Position numbers and translations under genes: made by a program
Part shown: piece after piece, positions 16,051 through 25,243 of the stretch
How the letters are laid out: every line of letters starts with the position of its first letter
Numbering within the stretch: the stretch's first letter is position 1
The notes under the pieces: generated by a model
What the model saw: the letters and a program-made list of their open reading frames with translations, nothing else
Told to the model about the DNA's origin: nothing
Database searches by the model: none
DNA from: Halovenus salina
Lineage (GTDB): Archaea; Halobacteriota; Halobacteria; Halobacteriales; Haloarculaceae
DNA length: 64,000 bases
Direction: 5' to 3'
Assembly (NCBI RefSeq): GCF_026410925.1
Contig: NZ_CP112972.1
Coordinates: 1,550,001-1,614,000, forward strand

Positions 16051-16836
16051 TCAACCCAGCAGGAACGACACAGACAGGAACAGTCCAAAAGCGAGCGCCA
16101 CCAGCCCACCGACGACAAACAGCAACGGTCGTTTGCTCAGTCGCCAGGCAGTTCCGCGCTCGGAGGTGTCCGAGACCACCATCGTCTCTGTCTGGCCGTG
16201 AGTGAGGACTGCGTCGACGAGGGTACTCCCCCACTCGCCGGCGGACGCGCGTTCGACATCGCCGTACACGTAGACAGACTCCTCGACGTCGAGACGGCGC
16301 TCGACAAATCGCTGGTCGTTACCGACCGAAATCTCGGTCACGACGAGGTTGACGGTCTCGTCGTGCTGTGTCTCGATATCCTCCGTGCGGTTGATGTATT
16401 TGGCTATCGACGCCGGCGGCTCCTCGCCGCCCGGGACGGTGACGACCTGTTCGTCGAACTTCAGCGTGGCCCCGGTCGGGTCGACTCTCGCAGAGCCAGT
16501 CTCATCCTCGACGAGAAACGGGACCGCGACGGCCCCCTCGTCCAGCGTCTTCCAGTAGCTGTTTTTTCCACTGGAGCGGAGCTCCTCCGCCTCGTACGTG
16601 CAAGCCAGACACTCGATGTCGGAGAACGGAGCGGTGACCGTACTATCCTCGTCTGTCGGGCGCGCCTGGCCTTCGACCTCCGCCGGCCCGGTGTGCATGA
16701 CCAGGTCACGAACCGCGATGGGGTCGTTCGTGAGGATATGAAGGACCGGCCGCAGGTGCCACAGGCCGTATCCGAGAGTGAGGCCGCCGACGAGGACGAA
16801 CACAAGCCCGTACCAGACTGGCGTTGGCAGACTCAT
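16051..16836 (-). CDS. Membrane protein with GIDE-like domain
   Basis: 261 residues: one N-terminal helix (VWYGLVFVLVGGLTLGYGLW), a soluble middle, and one or two C-terminal helices (RPLLFVVGGLVALAFGLFLSVSFLL). The middle (GPAEVEGQARPTDEDSTVTAPFSDIECLACTYEAEELR, then AVPFLVEDETGSARVDP) matches the pattern of the GIDE domain found in mitochondrial MUL1/GIDE E3 ligases and many prokaryotic membrane proteins. No RING domain is present. The prokaryotic role is unknown. Confidence 0.75.
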   Translation of the reverse strand: MSLPTPVWYGLVFVLVGGLTLGYGLWHLRPVLHILTNDPIAVRDLVMHTGPAEVEGQARPTDEDSTVTAPFSDIECLACTYEAEELRSSGKNSYWKTLDEGAVAVPFLVEDETGSARVDPTGATLKFDEQVVTVPGGEEPPASIAKYINRTEDIETQHDETVNLVVTEISVGNDQRFVERRLDVEESVYVYGDVERASAGEWGSTLVDAVLTHGQTETMVVSDTSERGTAWRLSKRPLLFVVGGLVALAFGLFLSVSFLLG

Positions 16837-16934
16837 AGCTGACCGCAGGAGCGGCCGACGATAAATTCTGTCGGTGGCTCTCCCACAACACAGAATGAGT
16901 GAGTTTTTTGATTCTCGACGACGAGCGAACTGTC

Positions 16935-17258
16935 ATGAGTACACATAGCAGTCGAAACGCAGACAGTCTCCATCTTCCTGAGATTGTTCCCTTCGAACTC
17001 GCACACGCAACGCGTCTGAGCTGGGAGCTAGGGTCGCGGGTTGTCGACGACGAGGAGGCGACGCTCCACAGCAGCTGGGAGCATGGAACCACCCCGTGGA
17101 CCCTGACAGTCCATCGCGTGACGAGTAACACGGTCGTGCTGTGTCTCCAGACCCCGGTGGCCCGCGAGCGGTTCTACGGCGCAACCCGGGCCGAGAGCGA
17201 GTCCGCAGTCAATGCACTCGCCGCGGCCCCCTCCTGGCGGCGAGTGGACTGCTCGTGA
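16935..17258 (+). CDS. Conserved-looking haloarchaeal protein, function unknown
   Basis: 107 residues from ATG 16935 (MSTHSSRNADSLHLPEIV). A soluble mixed alpha/beta protein (WTLTVHRVTSNTVVLCLQTPVARERFYGATRAESESAVNALA) with no cysteine motif, signal or membrane segment. The in-frame ATG at 16899 is less likely because a TTTTTT tract and the promoter region fall there. It lies 82 bp upstream of rtcB on the same strand. No family is recognised. Confidence 0.55.
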   Translation: MSTHSSRNADSLHLPEIVPFELAHATRLSWELGSRVVDDEEATLHSSWEHGTTPWTLTVHRVTSNTVVLCLQTPVARERFYGATRAESESAVNALAAAPSWRRVDCS

Positions 17259-17340
17259 TTACTGCGGAACGACTCACAAGAACCACGACGACCGACCCTC
17301 GCACGGAAGCATTTTCAGCGTTCGCCGCAGACGCTTCTGT

Positions 17341-18801
17341 ATGACCGAAAAGACGTTCGACGCCGGCGATTTCACCCTCAAACAGGTCCGAGAGTACGTC
17401 TGGGAACTTCCACAGGAAGACGACATGCGCGTTCCCGGGCGCGTGCTCGCGAGCGAGACACTGCTTGAAGAGATTACAGACGACAAGAGTCTGCAACAGC
17501 TCCGTGACACCACCCATCTGCCGGGCATCCAGAAGTACGCTATCGCCATGCCCGACGCCCACCAGGGGTATGGCTTCCCCGTCGGCGGCGTCGCCGGCCT
17601 CGATGCCGAAAACGGCTGTATCAGCCCCGGAGCGGTCGGCTATGATATTAATTGCGGCGTAAGAATGTTAAAAACAAATTTGAAATATGATGAAATAAAG
17701 GGGCATGAGGCGGAACTCGTCAACAGCCTGTTCGCGAACGTCCCGACCGGACTCGGCGGCGGGGCCGTCGTCGACAACGCACCCGTCGAGGAGATTCTCG
17801 AACGCGGCGTCCAGTGGGCCGTCGAGGAGGGGTACGGCGTCGAATCGGATCTCGCTCACTGCGAAGACGAAGGATTCCGGCCCGAGGCCGACCCAGCGAA
17901 AGTCTCACAGAAGGCCAAAGACCGCGGGCGCAACCAGGCGGGCAGTCTCGGCAGCGGCAATCACTTTCTCGAAGTCCAGCGCGTGACCGACATCTACCAC
18001 GACGACGTGGCCCGGGAGTTCGGGCTCTCGGACGACCAGATTGTCGTCCTCATCCACTGTGGGTCGCGAGGGTTTGGCCATCAGGTCTGTACCGACTACC
18101 TCCGGGAGATTGAACAGACCCACCAGGGGCTGCTCGACGAGTTGCCGAGCAAGGAACTCGCCGCGGCCCCAGCCGGCTCGCAGCTCGCAGAGGACTACTA
18201 CGGCGCGATGTGTGCGGCCATCAACTTCGCGTGGACGAACCGCCAGCTCATCACACACCAGACTCGACAGGTCTTCGAGCGCGTCTTCGACCGCCCCTGG
18301 GAGGAGATGGAAATGGAGCTGCTGTACGATGTCTCTCACAACATCGCAAAGAGAGAGGTCCACGATGTCGACGGCGAAGACAAAGAGCTGTTCGTCCACC
18401 GGAAGGGAGCAACCCGGGCGTTCCCCGCCGGACGGCAGGAGCTGCCGCCGGCCTACCGTGACGTAGGCCAGCCCGTCATCATCCCCGGGAGCATGGGTGC
18501 AGGCAGCTACGTCCTCCGGGGCGGCGAGAACTCGCTGTCGGAGACCTTCGGCTCGACGGCCCACGGTGCCGGTAGACTCATGTCACGAACCCAGGCGAAA
18601 AACGAGTACTGGGGCGAGGACGTGATGGACGACCTGCGCGAGGACAACGAAATATACGTCAAGGCCGAAAGTGGCGCGACTGTCGCCGAGGAGGCGCCTG
18701 GCGTCTACAAGGATGTCGACGAAGTCGTGGCCGTCTCGGATGCGCTGGGTATCGGCGACACCGTCGCTCGCACGTATCCCGTCTGTAATATCAAAGGGTA
18801 G
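17341..18801 (+). CDS. rtcB: RtcB family RNA ligase
   Basis: A 486-residue GTP- and Mn-dependent RNA ligase that joins 2',3'-cyclic-phosphate ends, needed for archaeal tRNA intron splicing. Metal and active-site motifs are all present: DINCGVR (Cys105), SLGSGNHFLEV, IHCGSRGFGHQV, SHNIAKREVH, HRKGATRAF, and the guanylylated histidine in TAHGAGRLMSR. The start ATG 17341 (MTEKTFDAGDF) begins the conserved domain; a longer open frame upstream is not RtcB-like. The 60 bases 17641-17700 around Cys105 contain only 14 G/C in a gene otherwise dominated by G/C-ending codons; see findings. Confidence 0.95.
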   Translation: MTEKTFDAGDFTLKQVREYVWELPQEDDMRVPGRVLASETLLEEITDDKSLQQLRDTTHLPGIQKYAIAMPDAHQGYGFPVGGVAGLDAENGCISPGAVGYDINCGVRMLKTNLKYDEIKGHEAELVNSLFANVPTGLGGGAVVDNAPVEEILERGVQWAVEEGYGVESDLAHCEDEGFRPEADPAKVSQKAKDRGRNQAGSLGSGNHFLEVQRVTDIYHDDVAREFGLSDDQIVVLIHCGSRGFGHQVCTDYLREIEQTHQGLLDELPSKELAAAPAGSQLAEDYYGAMCAAINFAWTNRQLITHQTRQVFERVFDRPWEEMEMELLYDVSHNIAKREVHDVDGEDKELFVHRKGATRAFPAGRQELPPAYRDVGQPVIIPGSMGAGSYVLRGGENSLSETFGSTAHGAGRLMSRTQAKNEYWGEDVMDDLREDNEIYVKAESGATVAEEAPGVYKDVDEVVAVSDALGIGDTVARTYPVCNIKG

Positions 18802-18802
18802 T

Positions 18803-19306
18803 TCAGGACTCCGGTGCCTGGATGGGACCGTCCTCCTCTTCCGTGGGCTCGTTCCACGTCGCCAGAACAATTCCATCGGCCTCTGCGAACGGGTCTTCGC
18901 TATCTTCGTTGCGCTGTCTCTCCGGATAGTAGCGAATTTCGATGAAGTCCTCCTCGTTGACCTTAGCACCGTATGCGTTGCCCGGGGTCAGTCGCGTCGG
19001 AAGGTTGTTCGGTTCGACCGTCGCGTTGGGTGCGACACCCTCGATTTGTGCCCACGTCACCTCGTTCTGTGGTCCGGAGACGACGAGGTTGCCAGCACGC
19101 AACGAGTCGCCCTCGTCGTAGAAGATGAGCAGATGTTTGAGTTCCTCGGCGTGGTCGAAGCTGAAGTCGGCACCGTACTCGTTGCTTTCCTCGTCGTCGA
19201 GTAGGGTCACTGTCATCCCGACAGAGGCCGTCGCGACGACGGTCAACACGACGAGGACGGCGACGCCGGTACCCTCGGAGATACCACGGGGTCCGATCTG
19301 ACGCAT
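18803..19306 (-). CDS. Archaeal type IV pilin-like secreted protein
   Basis: 167 residues starting MRQIGPRGISEGTGVAVLVVLTVVATASVGMTVTLL. The short basic leader with GISEG followed by a long hydrophobic helix is the class III (PibD-processed) signal of haloarchaeal pilins and pilin-like proteins. The mature domain is acidic and beta-rich (SLRAGNLVVSGPQNEVTW, GIVLATWNEP). It lies convergent to rtcB with only one base between the stops. A structural role in a pilus or the cell surface is inferred from the signal type. Confidence 0.8.
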   Translation of the reverse strand: MRQIGPRGISEGTGVAVLVVLTVVATASVGMTVTLLDDEESNEYGADFSFDHAEELKHLLIFYDEGDSLRAGNLVVSGPQNEVTWAQIEGVAPNATVEPNNLPTRLTPGNAYGAKVNEEDFIEIRYYPERQRNEDSEDPFAEADGIVLATWNEPTEEEDGPIQAPES

Positions 19307-19349
19307 CGAGTGAGGCTACTCGACGGACGGATAAATGTGGTTCGACTGC

Positions 19350-19484
19350 TCAAAGCGTTAGGAAAAGCCCGTAGGGAACGAGAAAGAGAAGCGCTGTCAT
19401 GACAGCGAGAATCAACAGATAGCCGGAGATAGTTCCCAGCGCGGTCGCAAACGACGGGTGGTCGAACGGTTCTGGGACGTTCAT
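19350..19484 (-). CDS. 44-residue single-helix membrane protein
   Basis: ATG 19484 to TGA 19350 encodes MNVPEPFDHPSFATALGT followed by a long hydrophobic helix (SGYLLILAVMTALLFLVPYGLFLTL). It fills the gap between the pilin and the transducer and shares their strand. Small size and lack of homology make this a modest call. Confidence 0.5.
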   Translation of the reverse strand: MNVPEPFDHPSFATALGTISGYLLILAVMTALLFLVPYGLFLTL

Positions 19485-19523
19485 ACAGTTGTTTTGCGGT
19501 GGCGTTTGAAAATAGTATCGGGG

Positions 19524-21785
19524 TCAGTTCGTTTCGAATCCCTCGAGCGTTTCCGAGAGTTGTGCCGCCTGCTCGGCGAGGTCAGTGACATTCTTTGAGA
19601 CCGAGCTCATCGAGGCGGCCTGTTGCTCGGCGGTTGCGGCGGTGTTTTCTGCCTGGGTTGTCGTCCGCTCAGCAATCGAGGCCACCTCATCGACCATGGC
19701 GACGACCCGCTCGGTCGAGGTTGCCTGCTCGTCTGCTGCGGCTGATATTTCGGCGATACCGTCGCTGGTCTCGGCGGCATACTCCGCGACCTCCGAGAAG
19801 GCGGCAGCGGCGTTTTCGACGGATTCGGTGTGCTCGTCGACGTGGCCGCTGGCTGTCTGGACGGCTTCTGCGGACTCCTGTGTCTGGCCGCGAATCGATT
19901 CGAGGCGGCGCTCGACCTCGTCTGCAGCTTCTTTAGCGTCCTCAGAGAGTGCCTTGACCTCGTTTGCGACGACACCGAATCCGTCGCCGCCGTCACCGCT
20001 TGCGCGAGCGGCCTCGATATTCGCGTTCAGCGCCAGGATGCTGGTCTGCTCGGCGATATCGGCCATCCTGGCAATTAGGTCATCGACCTGCTGGACCTGG
20101 TCTTCGAGCTGTGCAATCTCCTCGACAGCGCGCTGTGACTCGGCGCGAATCGTCTCCATCCCGTCGATTGCGGCCTGTGCATCCTCGCGTCCCTTTCGGC
20201 CCGTCTCGGCGGTCTCCTCTGCAACCGAGGCAACCTGGTCCGAGGACGCTGCAATCTCCTCGATGGTGGCCGACAGGTCGTTCATCTCGGCAGTAACCGC
20301 CTGGAGCTCGTCGCTTTGTTCCATCGCCCCATCCGAAATCTCCTGAATCGCCTGGCTCACGTCCTCGCTGGCGACGCGAATCTCCTCGCTGGAGTTGGTG
20401 ACGTCTTCGCTCTCGGTCGCGACCTCGGTGGCGAATGTGGTAATCTCCTGAATCGTGGCCTCGAACTCCTTGAGCATCGCGTTGAAGTCGCGTGCAATCG
20501 CCGCCATCGCCTCGTTGTCGTTATCCGGTTCCATCCGGACAGTGAGGTTGCCGTTGGCCGCCTTGCGCATCACGTCGCTGTAGCTATCGGCCGAGGCCTC
20601 GATCTGTTCGTTTATCGTTTCGGCCTCCTCGCGGGCATTGGCCGCCTGCTCGCGGGCACCCTCGGCTCGTTCCCGGGCGTCGTTGGCCTCTGACAGGGCC
20701 TCCTCGGCCTCGGTAATCCGTTCACGAAGTGAGTCGCGCATGCTGGCGAAGCCGGCGTACAGCTCGCCAATCTCGTCGGTCCGAGCGGTCTCGAATTCGA
20801 CCGACAGGTTTCCGTTTTCCATCTCTGTTGCACGGTCGTTGAGCGCCGTAATCGAGTTGGTGATAGAGCGACCCCCGACCACGCCGACGACAATCAACAC
20901 CCCGAACGCCAGCGCCAGCATGATAACGAAACTCTCGATGACACTGTCTCTGATTGCGAAGGCTTCGCCCTCGGGGCTGCTCGTGACGACGGTCAACCCC
21001 GTGTCGCCGATAGGTTGGCTGCCGTGAATCTCGCCGCCGGTCTGGGTCACCGTCGCGTTCCCGCTGCTCGACCCTTCGCGCTGGACAACGGCGGGATCAA
21101 CATCCTCCTGTCCGAACACAGCCTCGCCGTCCTGGTTGGCGATAATCGTCCGCGAGTTCGCTATCGTCTGGCCGAACGCTGGGCCGCCATCTGCGGGCAC
21201 CTCACCGATGAGGACGTGAGACGGTTCCAGCAGGCGCTGGCGGCCGAAACCGACGACCGTCTCACCGGTCGGCGAGGTGTACCGGGATGGAGCAATGAAC
21301 TCACTCGATTCCGTGACGAGTGTCTCGTTGACACGCTCGAAGAGATTTTCCCCGACTGCTTGCTCGGCAGAGCTCGCAAGCACCTCTCCGCTTTCCCTGT
21401 CGACGAGATGAATCTGTGCGAAGTACTCCGAGTCGTCACGCCCCCGCGTAAGCAGGTCACTCCGGACCCGCTCGTTGTCGACATCGAGCCCTTCGTCCCC
21501 AGCAACCCCTGCCAGGTGGCTGAACCGATTGCCCTGCCAGGCGGTATAGATATCCGCATGAAGGCCCGCCGTCTCCTCGACCTGTGTCGAGACCTGTGAA
21601 TCAAGCTCGTCGGCGATACTCGTCTGGAAAAACAGTGCAATCGCCCCGATAAGAAAGACGATGAGAAGGATCCCAACGACGAACTTTGCCAGTAAGTTGT
21701 CCGAGATCATAGATGGAATGAGACGCCCCATCCCTGTATCAGACTGCCCCAACCGATCATCCTCGGTTGACGTTCCATCTTCCAT
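19524..21785 (-). CDS. Methyl-accepting chemotaxis protein (halobacterial transducer)
   Basis: 753 residues. TM1 near 34-55 is followed by an extracellular sensor of about 230 residues with Cache-like features, including GRDDSEYFAQIHLVDRESGEV and SPTGETVVGFGRQ. TM2 is near 289-312, and HAMP regions follow (SITALNDRATEMENGNLSV, then a second NGNLTVRMEPDNDNEA). The long cytoplasmic coiled coil has the conserved hairpin tip (AEQTSILALNANIEAARA). It signals to CheA/CheW. It is transcribed divergently from the livHMGF transporter, which hints that the ligand may be an amino acid. The start MEDGTSTEDD is placed about 25 bp after a TATA-like block. Confidence 0.93.
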   Translation of the reverse strand: MEDGTSTEDDRLGQSDTGMGRLIPSMISDNLLAKFVVGILLIVFLIGAIALFFQTSIADELDSQVSTQVEETAGLHADIYTAWQGNRFSHLAGVAGDEGLDVDNERVRSDLLTRGRDDSEYFAQIHLVDRESGEVLASSAEQAVGENLFERVNETLVTESSEFIAPSRYTSPTGETVVGFGRQRLLEPSHVLIGEVPADGGPAFGQTIANSRTIIANQDGEAVFGQEDVDPAVVQREGSSSGNATVTQTGGEIHGSQPIGDTGLTVVTSSPEGEAFAIRDSVIESFVIMLALAFGVLIVVGVVGGRSITNSITALNDRATEMENGNLSVEFETARTDEIGELYAGFASMRDSLRERITEAEEALSEANDARERAEGAREQAANAREEAETINEQIEASADSYSDVMRKAANGNLTVRMEPDNDNEAMAAIARDFNAMLKEFEATIQEITTFATEVATESEDVTNSSEEIRVASEDVSQAIQEISDGAMEQSDELQAVTAEMNDLSATIEEIAASSDQVASVAEETAETGRKGREDAQAAIDGMETIRAESQRAVEEIAQLEDQVQQVDDLIARMADIAEQTSILALNANIEAARASGDGGDGFGVVANEVKALSEDAKEAADEVERRLESIRGQTQESAEAVQTASGHVDEHTESVENAAAAFSEVAEYAAETSDGIAEISAAADEQATSTERVVAMVDEVASIAERTTTQAENTAATAEQQAASMSSVSKNVTDLAEQAAQLSETLEGFETN

Positions 21786-21802
21786 GGAAGTTGATTGGTA
21801 CC

Positions 21803-21826
21803 ATGCAACTTTAATTTAACCTGCAT
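21803..21826. promoter_or_regulatory. 24-bp palindrome over the transducer promoter
   Basis: ATGCA, two bases, TT.AATT.AA, two bases, TGCAT: 18 of 24 positions are symmetric. It lies 18-41 bp upstream of the transducer start and contains its probable TATA box (ttaaattaaag on the minus strand). It also lies about 97 bp upstream of livH. A protein bound here would block the transducer promoter. Confidence 0.45.
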
Positions 21827-21922
21827 TCCCACCGATAGTGATTTGCGAAGAGAAAATGAAGCAAGGTAACTCCACACAACAACGTGAACTATTTACAGGA
21901 TGAACATGATGTAGCAAACAGC

Positions 21923-23080
21923 ATGGCACGCTACCAGTTGTTCTCCGAGGATTCTGAGACGCCACTGGTCGACGCAATCCGGGGGCGGGTGCTGCTAACG
22001 CTCGCACTCGGAGCGGCCGCACTGTTGTTGTTCGACCTGCTCGCCGGCCTAGTGGGCGTCGAGCTTGTCGAGTTTGGCGGCAGAACACTCGGGGGGGATA
22101 TCGCGTTGGGTACCGTTGGTGAGCGCATCTGGACGGGAACCATAGTCGGCCTGATATTCGGACTCGCGGGTATCGGGCTCTCGATGACGTACAGTATTCT
22201 CAGCTTCGCGAACTTCTCACACGGTGACCTGTTCACGACCGGGGCCTTCACCGGATGGGGGGTTGCACTCCTGATTGCCGGGTGGGGCGTCGGCGATACG
22301 GGCTATCTGTTGCTCGTACGGTCGGGAACCGGCGCCAGTCCGACCGACATCGGTGCCTCGATTGTCGCCTCGCCGCTCGCAATCCTCATCGGCGTCATCG
22401 TCGCAGCGGTCGCGACGACTGCAATCGCCTTACTTGCCGACCGCGTTGTTTACAAACCGATGCGCGACAGAGGTGGGATTCCGCTACTCATCTCCTCGAT
22501 TGGTGTCGCGCTGGCGCTTCGGTCGACGGTTCAGTTCGTCTATGGCTCCCAGACCCGAGGAGTCACGGGGACCGAGGGCGTCCAGCGGAGTGACTTCCTT
22601 GGAACGGGTATCACGGTCGATCTCCACCAACTGACGCTGCTGGTCGTCGCACTGGGATTGATGATCGGGATGCATCTCCTCCTCCAGCGGACCAAGCTCG
22701 GGAAGGCGATGCGGGCGATGGCCGACAACAAAGACCTCGCACTCGTCACCGGTATTCCGACAGAGCGCATCGTCCGTGCGACCTGGATACTCGGTGCCAG
22801 CCTCGCCGGCATCGCCGGCTTCCTGTACGTGCTCGAACGTGGCACGATGAGCTACAACGTCGGCTGGTTCCTGTTGCTTTTCATCTTCGCGGGGGTCATC
22901 CTCGGTGGTATCGGCTCCATCTACGGCGCGATTGCCGGGGGCCTCGTCATCGGCTTCGTCCACGAGGTCTCGCTCATCTGGATTTCCTCTGACTTCAACG
23001 CCGCCGCCGCGTTCCTGATTATGATTCTCGTCTTGCTGTACCGGCCAGAGGGCATCTTCGGCGGGGTGACAACCGCATGA
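21923..23080 (+). CDS. livH: Branched-chain amino-acid-type ABC transporter permease (LivH)
   Basis: 385 residues, eight or more membrane helices, with the LivH signature (GLIFGLAGIGLSMTYSILSFANFSHGDLFTTGAFTGW, and the cytoplasmic loop MRAMADNKDLALVTGIPTERIV). It forms the transmembrane channel with LivM for uptake of branched-chain amino acids or related compounds such as urea or short acids. ATG 21923 (MARYQLF) is chosen because a TATA-like ctatttaca sits about 30 bp upstream; the longer frame from 21884 would overlap that promoter. The next gene overlaps its stop by 4 bp. Confidence 0.92.
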   Translation: MARYQLFSEDSETPLVDAIRGRVLLTLALGAAALLLFDLLAGLVGVELVEFGGRTLGGDIALGTVGERIWTGTIVGLIFGLAGIGLSMTYSILSFANFSHGDLFTTGAFTGWGVALLIAGWGVGDTGYLLLVRSGTGASPTDIGASIVASPLAILIGVIVAAVATTAIALLADRVVYKPMRDRGGIPLLISSIGVALALRSTVQFVYGSQTRGVTGTEGVQRSDFLGTGITVDLHQLTLLVVALGLMIGMHLLLQRTKLGKAMRAMADNKDLALVTGIPTERIVRATWILGASLAGIAGFLYVLERGTMSYNVGWFLLLFIFAGVILGGIGSIYGAIAGGLVIGFVHEVSLIWISSDFNAAAAFLIMILVLLYRPEGIFGGVTTA

Positions 23081-24420
23081 CCGCCAGCCAGACGGAGTCG
23101 GTCGGCCTTCGCGACCGGTTTGTCGGCTGGATAGAACAGAGCGACCGCCGTATCGTGCTCGCGACGGTCGCGTTCGTGTACGGCCTGTTCGCGGTGCTCG
23201 TCGTGCTCGAACAGGGGCTTGGACTTGGAACAGTCAACTCCATTTTCGGCGCCTGGCGGACTATCACATTCCTCTTTGCCGCCTACGCGTTGCTCACGCT
23301 GGCGTTGAACCTCCAGTGGGGATACACCGGCATGTTCAACATCGGTGTTGCGGGCTTTATGGCGGTTGGTATCTACACGATGGGGATGCTCAGTACGTCG
23401 CCAAACGCCCTCTCGGGACAGGGACTCGGCCTCCCGTTGCCGATTGGCATCCTTGGAGGCATGATTGCGGCGGCACTTGTCGGCCTCCTCGCCGCGGTTC
23501 CAGCACTCCGGGTGAACGCGGACTACCTGGCGATTATCACGCTGGGACTCTCTGAGATTATTCGGCTCTCGGCCGGCTCCCGGACGCTGTCGCAGTGGAC
23601 AACGAATACGTTCGGGGCCGGCACTGGCGGCGGGAGCGGAATGGACCTCCCCGACCGGCCAACGGACGCGATTTTCAACAGCTCGTTTGGCGAGTCACTC
23701 GTCGACCTGTTCACGGTCGATGTTCCCAGAATCGATATGTTGTTGTTCGAGTTCGGCAACAAAGAGGTGACACTCATCAGTGGCTCAATCCTCAATGACT
23801 TCATCTGGTCGTTGGTGATGTTGCTGGTGTTAGTCGGTGTCTATTGGATGATTCGTCGTGTCGGCCAGTCCCCGTTCGGACGGGTTCTCAAGGCCATCCG
23901 TGAGGACGAACTCGTCGCGCAGTCACTCGGCAAGGACACCCGCCGTTTCAAAATCAAGGTGTTCATGCTCGGCTGTGCGTTGATGGGGCTTGCCGGTATC
24001 CTCTGGCAGGGGAGTCAGGGCTTTGCAAACCCCAACTCCTTCCGGCCGGTTATCACGTTCTACGCGTTCATCGCGCTGATTATCGGCGGCTCCGGCTCGA
24101 ATACGGGCAGTGTTGTCGGCTCGATTCTGTTCGTGGGCCTCCTCTTCGAGGGGCCCCGGCAGGTGGGTGCGATTATCAGCGCACGGCTCGATATCGCCAA
24201 TGCGCCTAATACCTTCGACGGTGCAATCGCGCCGCTGGCACAGCTCGATGTCGTCCCGTTCCTGGCGTACGCCGTCAACAACATCGCACCACTGCAGTTC
24301 GTGTTACTCGGCGTCGTGCTGATTATCATCGTCCAGAAACGCCCCAACGGCGTGCTCGGTGACCGGAGCGAAACCGCTGCCGCAATCAACCTCAACAAAG
24401 GAGAGGATACCAATGAGTGA
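23077..24420 (+). CDS. livM: Branched-chain amino-acid-type ABC transporter permease (LivM)
   Basis: 447 residues. The hydrophobic core has the LivM hallmarks: ALLTLALNLQWGYTGMFNIG, the EAA-like loop FGRVLKAIREDELVAQSLGKDTRRFKIKVF, and a last helix PNGVLGDRSE. The first 30 residues are a polar cytoplasmic lead. Its ATG overlaps the livH stop (ATGA), and the livG ATG overlaps its own end by 8 bp, so translation is likely coupled through the operon. Confidence 0.92.
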   Translation: MTASQTESVGLRDRFVGWIEQSDRRIVLATVAFVYGLFAVLVVLEQGLGLGTVNSIFGAWRTITFLFAAYALLTLALNLQWGYTGMFNIGVAGFMAVGIYTMGMLSTSPNALSGQGLGLPLPIGILGGMIAAALVGLLAAVPALRVNADYLAIITLGLSEIIRLSAGSRTLSQWTTNTFGAGTGGGSGMDLPDRPTDAIFNSSFGESLVDLFTVDVPRIDMLLFEFGNKEVTLISGSILNDFIWSLVMLLVLVGVYWMIRRVGQSPFGRVLKAIREDELVAQSLGKDTRRFKIKVFMLGCALMGLAGILWQGSQGFANPNSFRPVITFYAFIALIIGGSGSNTGSVVGSILFVGLLFEGPRQVGAIISARLDIANAPNTFDGAIAPLAQLDVVPFLAYAVNNIAPLQFVLLGVVLIIIVQKRPNGVLGDRSETAAAINLNKGEDTNE

Positions 24421-25243
24421 AGCAACCACGACACCCCCCGAAGAGGACGCCTCGGGGGCGGCCGACGACGAGGCGGCAACGCCGCTCCGGGTGGAAGGGC
24501 TCGAAAAACGGTTTGGCGGCATCGTCGCCGTCGACGACGCGAGTTTCGATGTCAAGACCGGAACCCTCACCGGACTCATCGGTCCCAACGGCGCGGGCAA
24601 GTCGACGACGTTTAACTGCATCACCGGCGCGCTTACGCCGACCGACGGTGAAGTGTACTTCCAGGGCAGGAAGGTAACCGGGATGCGCCCCGAACAAATT
24701 GCAAACCGCGGGCTCGTCCGTACCTTCCAGATTGCGCGGGCACTCTCGGAGATGACGGTCTTGGAGAATCTGATGCTCGCGCCCAAGGCACAGCAAGGCG
24801 AGAAGCTGTGGCGTTCGGTGACCCCGGGTGTCCGTAAGGGAGTCATCGAACAGGAGACCGAGATACGCGAACAGGTCTGGGAGACACTGGAGTTCTTCGA
24901 GATCGACCACCTCGCCCACGAGGAGGCGGGGAACCTCTCGGGCGGCCAACAGAAGCTGCTCGAGCTGTCGCGGGCGATGATGACCGACCCGGACATGCTG
25001 TTGCTCGACGAGCCGATGGCCGGCGTCAATCCGACCCTCGAAGACAAACTCCTCGACCGCATCCACTCCTTGCGGGAGGACGGATACACCTTCCTGCTGG
25101 TCGAACACGACATGGATGTCATTATGGAGGAGTGTGAACGAGTCATCGTCATGCACCAGGGGTCGATTCTTGCCGACGGCAACCCCGAGGAGATTCGCGA
25201 CAACGAACAGGTCATTGAGGCGTATCTGGGTGAGGACATATGA
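24413..25243 (+). CDS. livG: ABC transporter ATP-binding protein (LivG)
   Basis: 276 residues with Walker A GPNGAGKST, the LivG-type insertion region (ANRGLVRTFQIARALSEMTVLENLM), signature LSGGQQKLLELSR, Walker B MLLLDEP and the H-loop LLVEHDMDVIM. About 25 acidic, low-complexity residues precede the domain. The start ATG 24413 overlaps the end of livM. It energises uptake together with LivF. Confidence 0.93.
   Translation: MSEATTTPPEEDASGAADDEAATPLRVEGLEKRFGGIVAVDDASFDVKTGTLTGLIGPNGAGKSTTFNCITGALTPTDGEVYFQGRKVTGMRPEQIANRGLVRTFQIARALSEMTVLENLMLAPKAQQGEKLWRSVTPGVRKGVIEQETEIREQVWETLEFFEIDHLAHEEAGNLSGGQQKLLELSRAMMTDPDMLLLDEPMAGVNPTLEDKLLDRIHSLREDGYTFLLVEHDMDVIMEECERVIVMHQGSILADGNPEEIRDNEQVIEAYLGEDI

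Noticed and set aside
21884..21922. Longer N-terminus for LivH from GTG 21884
   Set aside because: It would include the probable TATA box, and the extra 13 residues are not part of the conserved permease.
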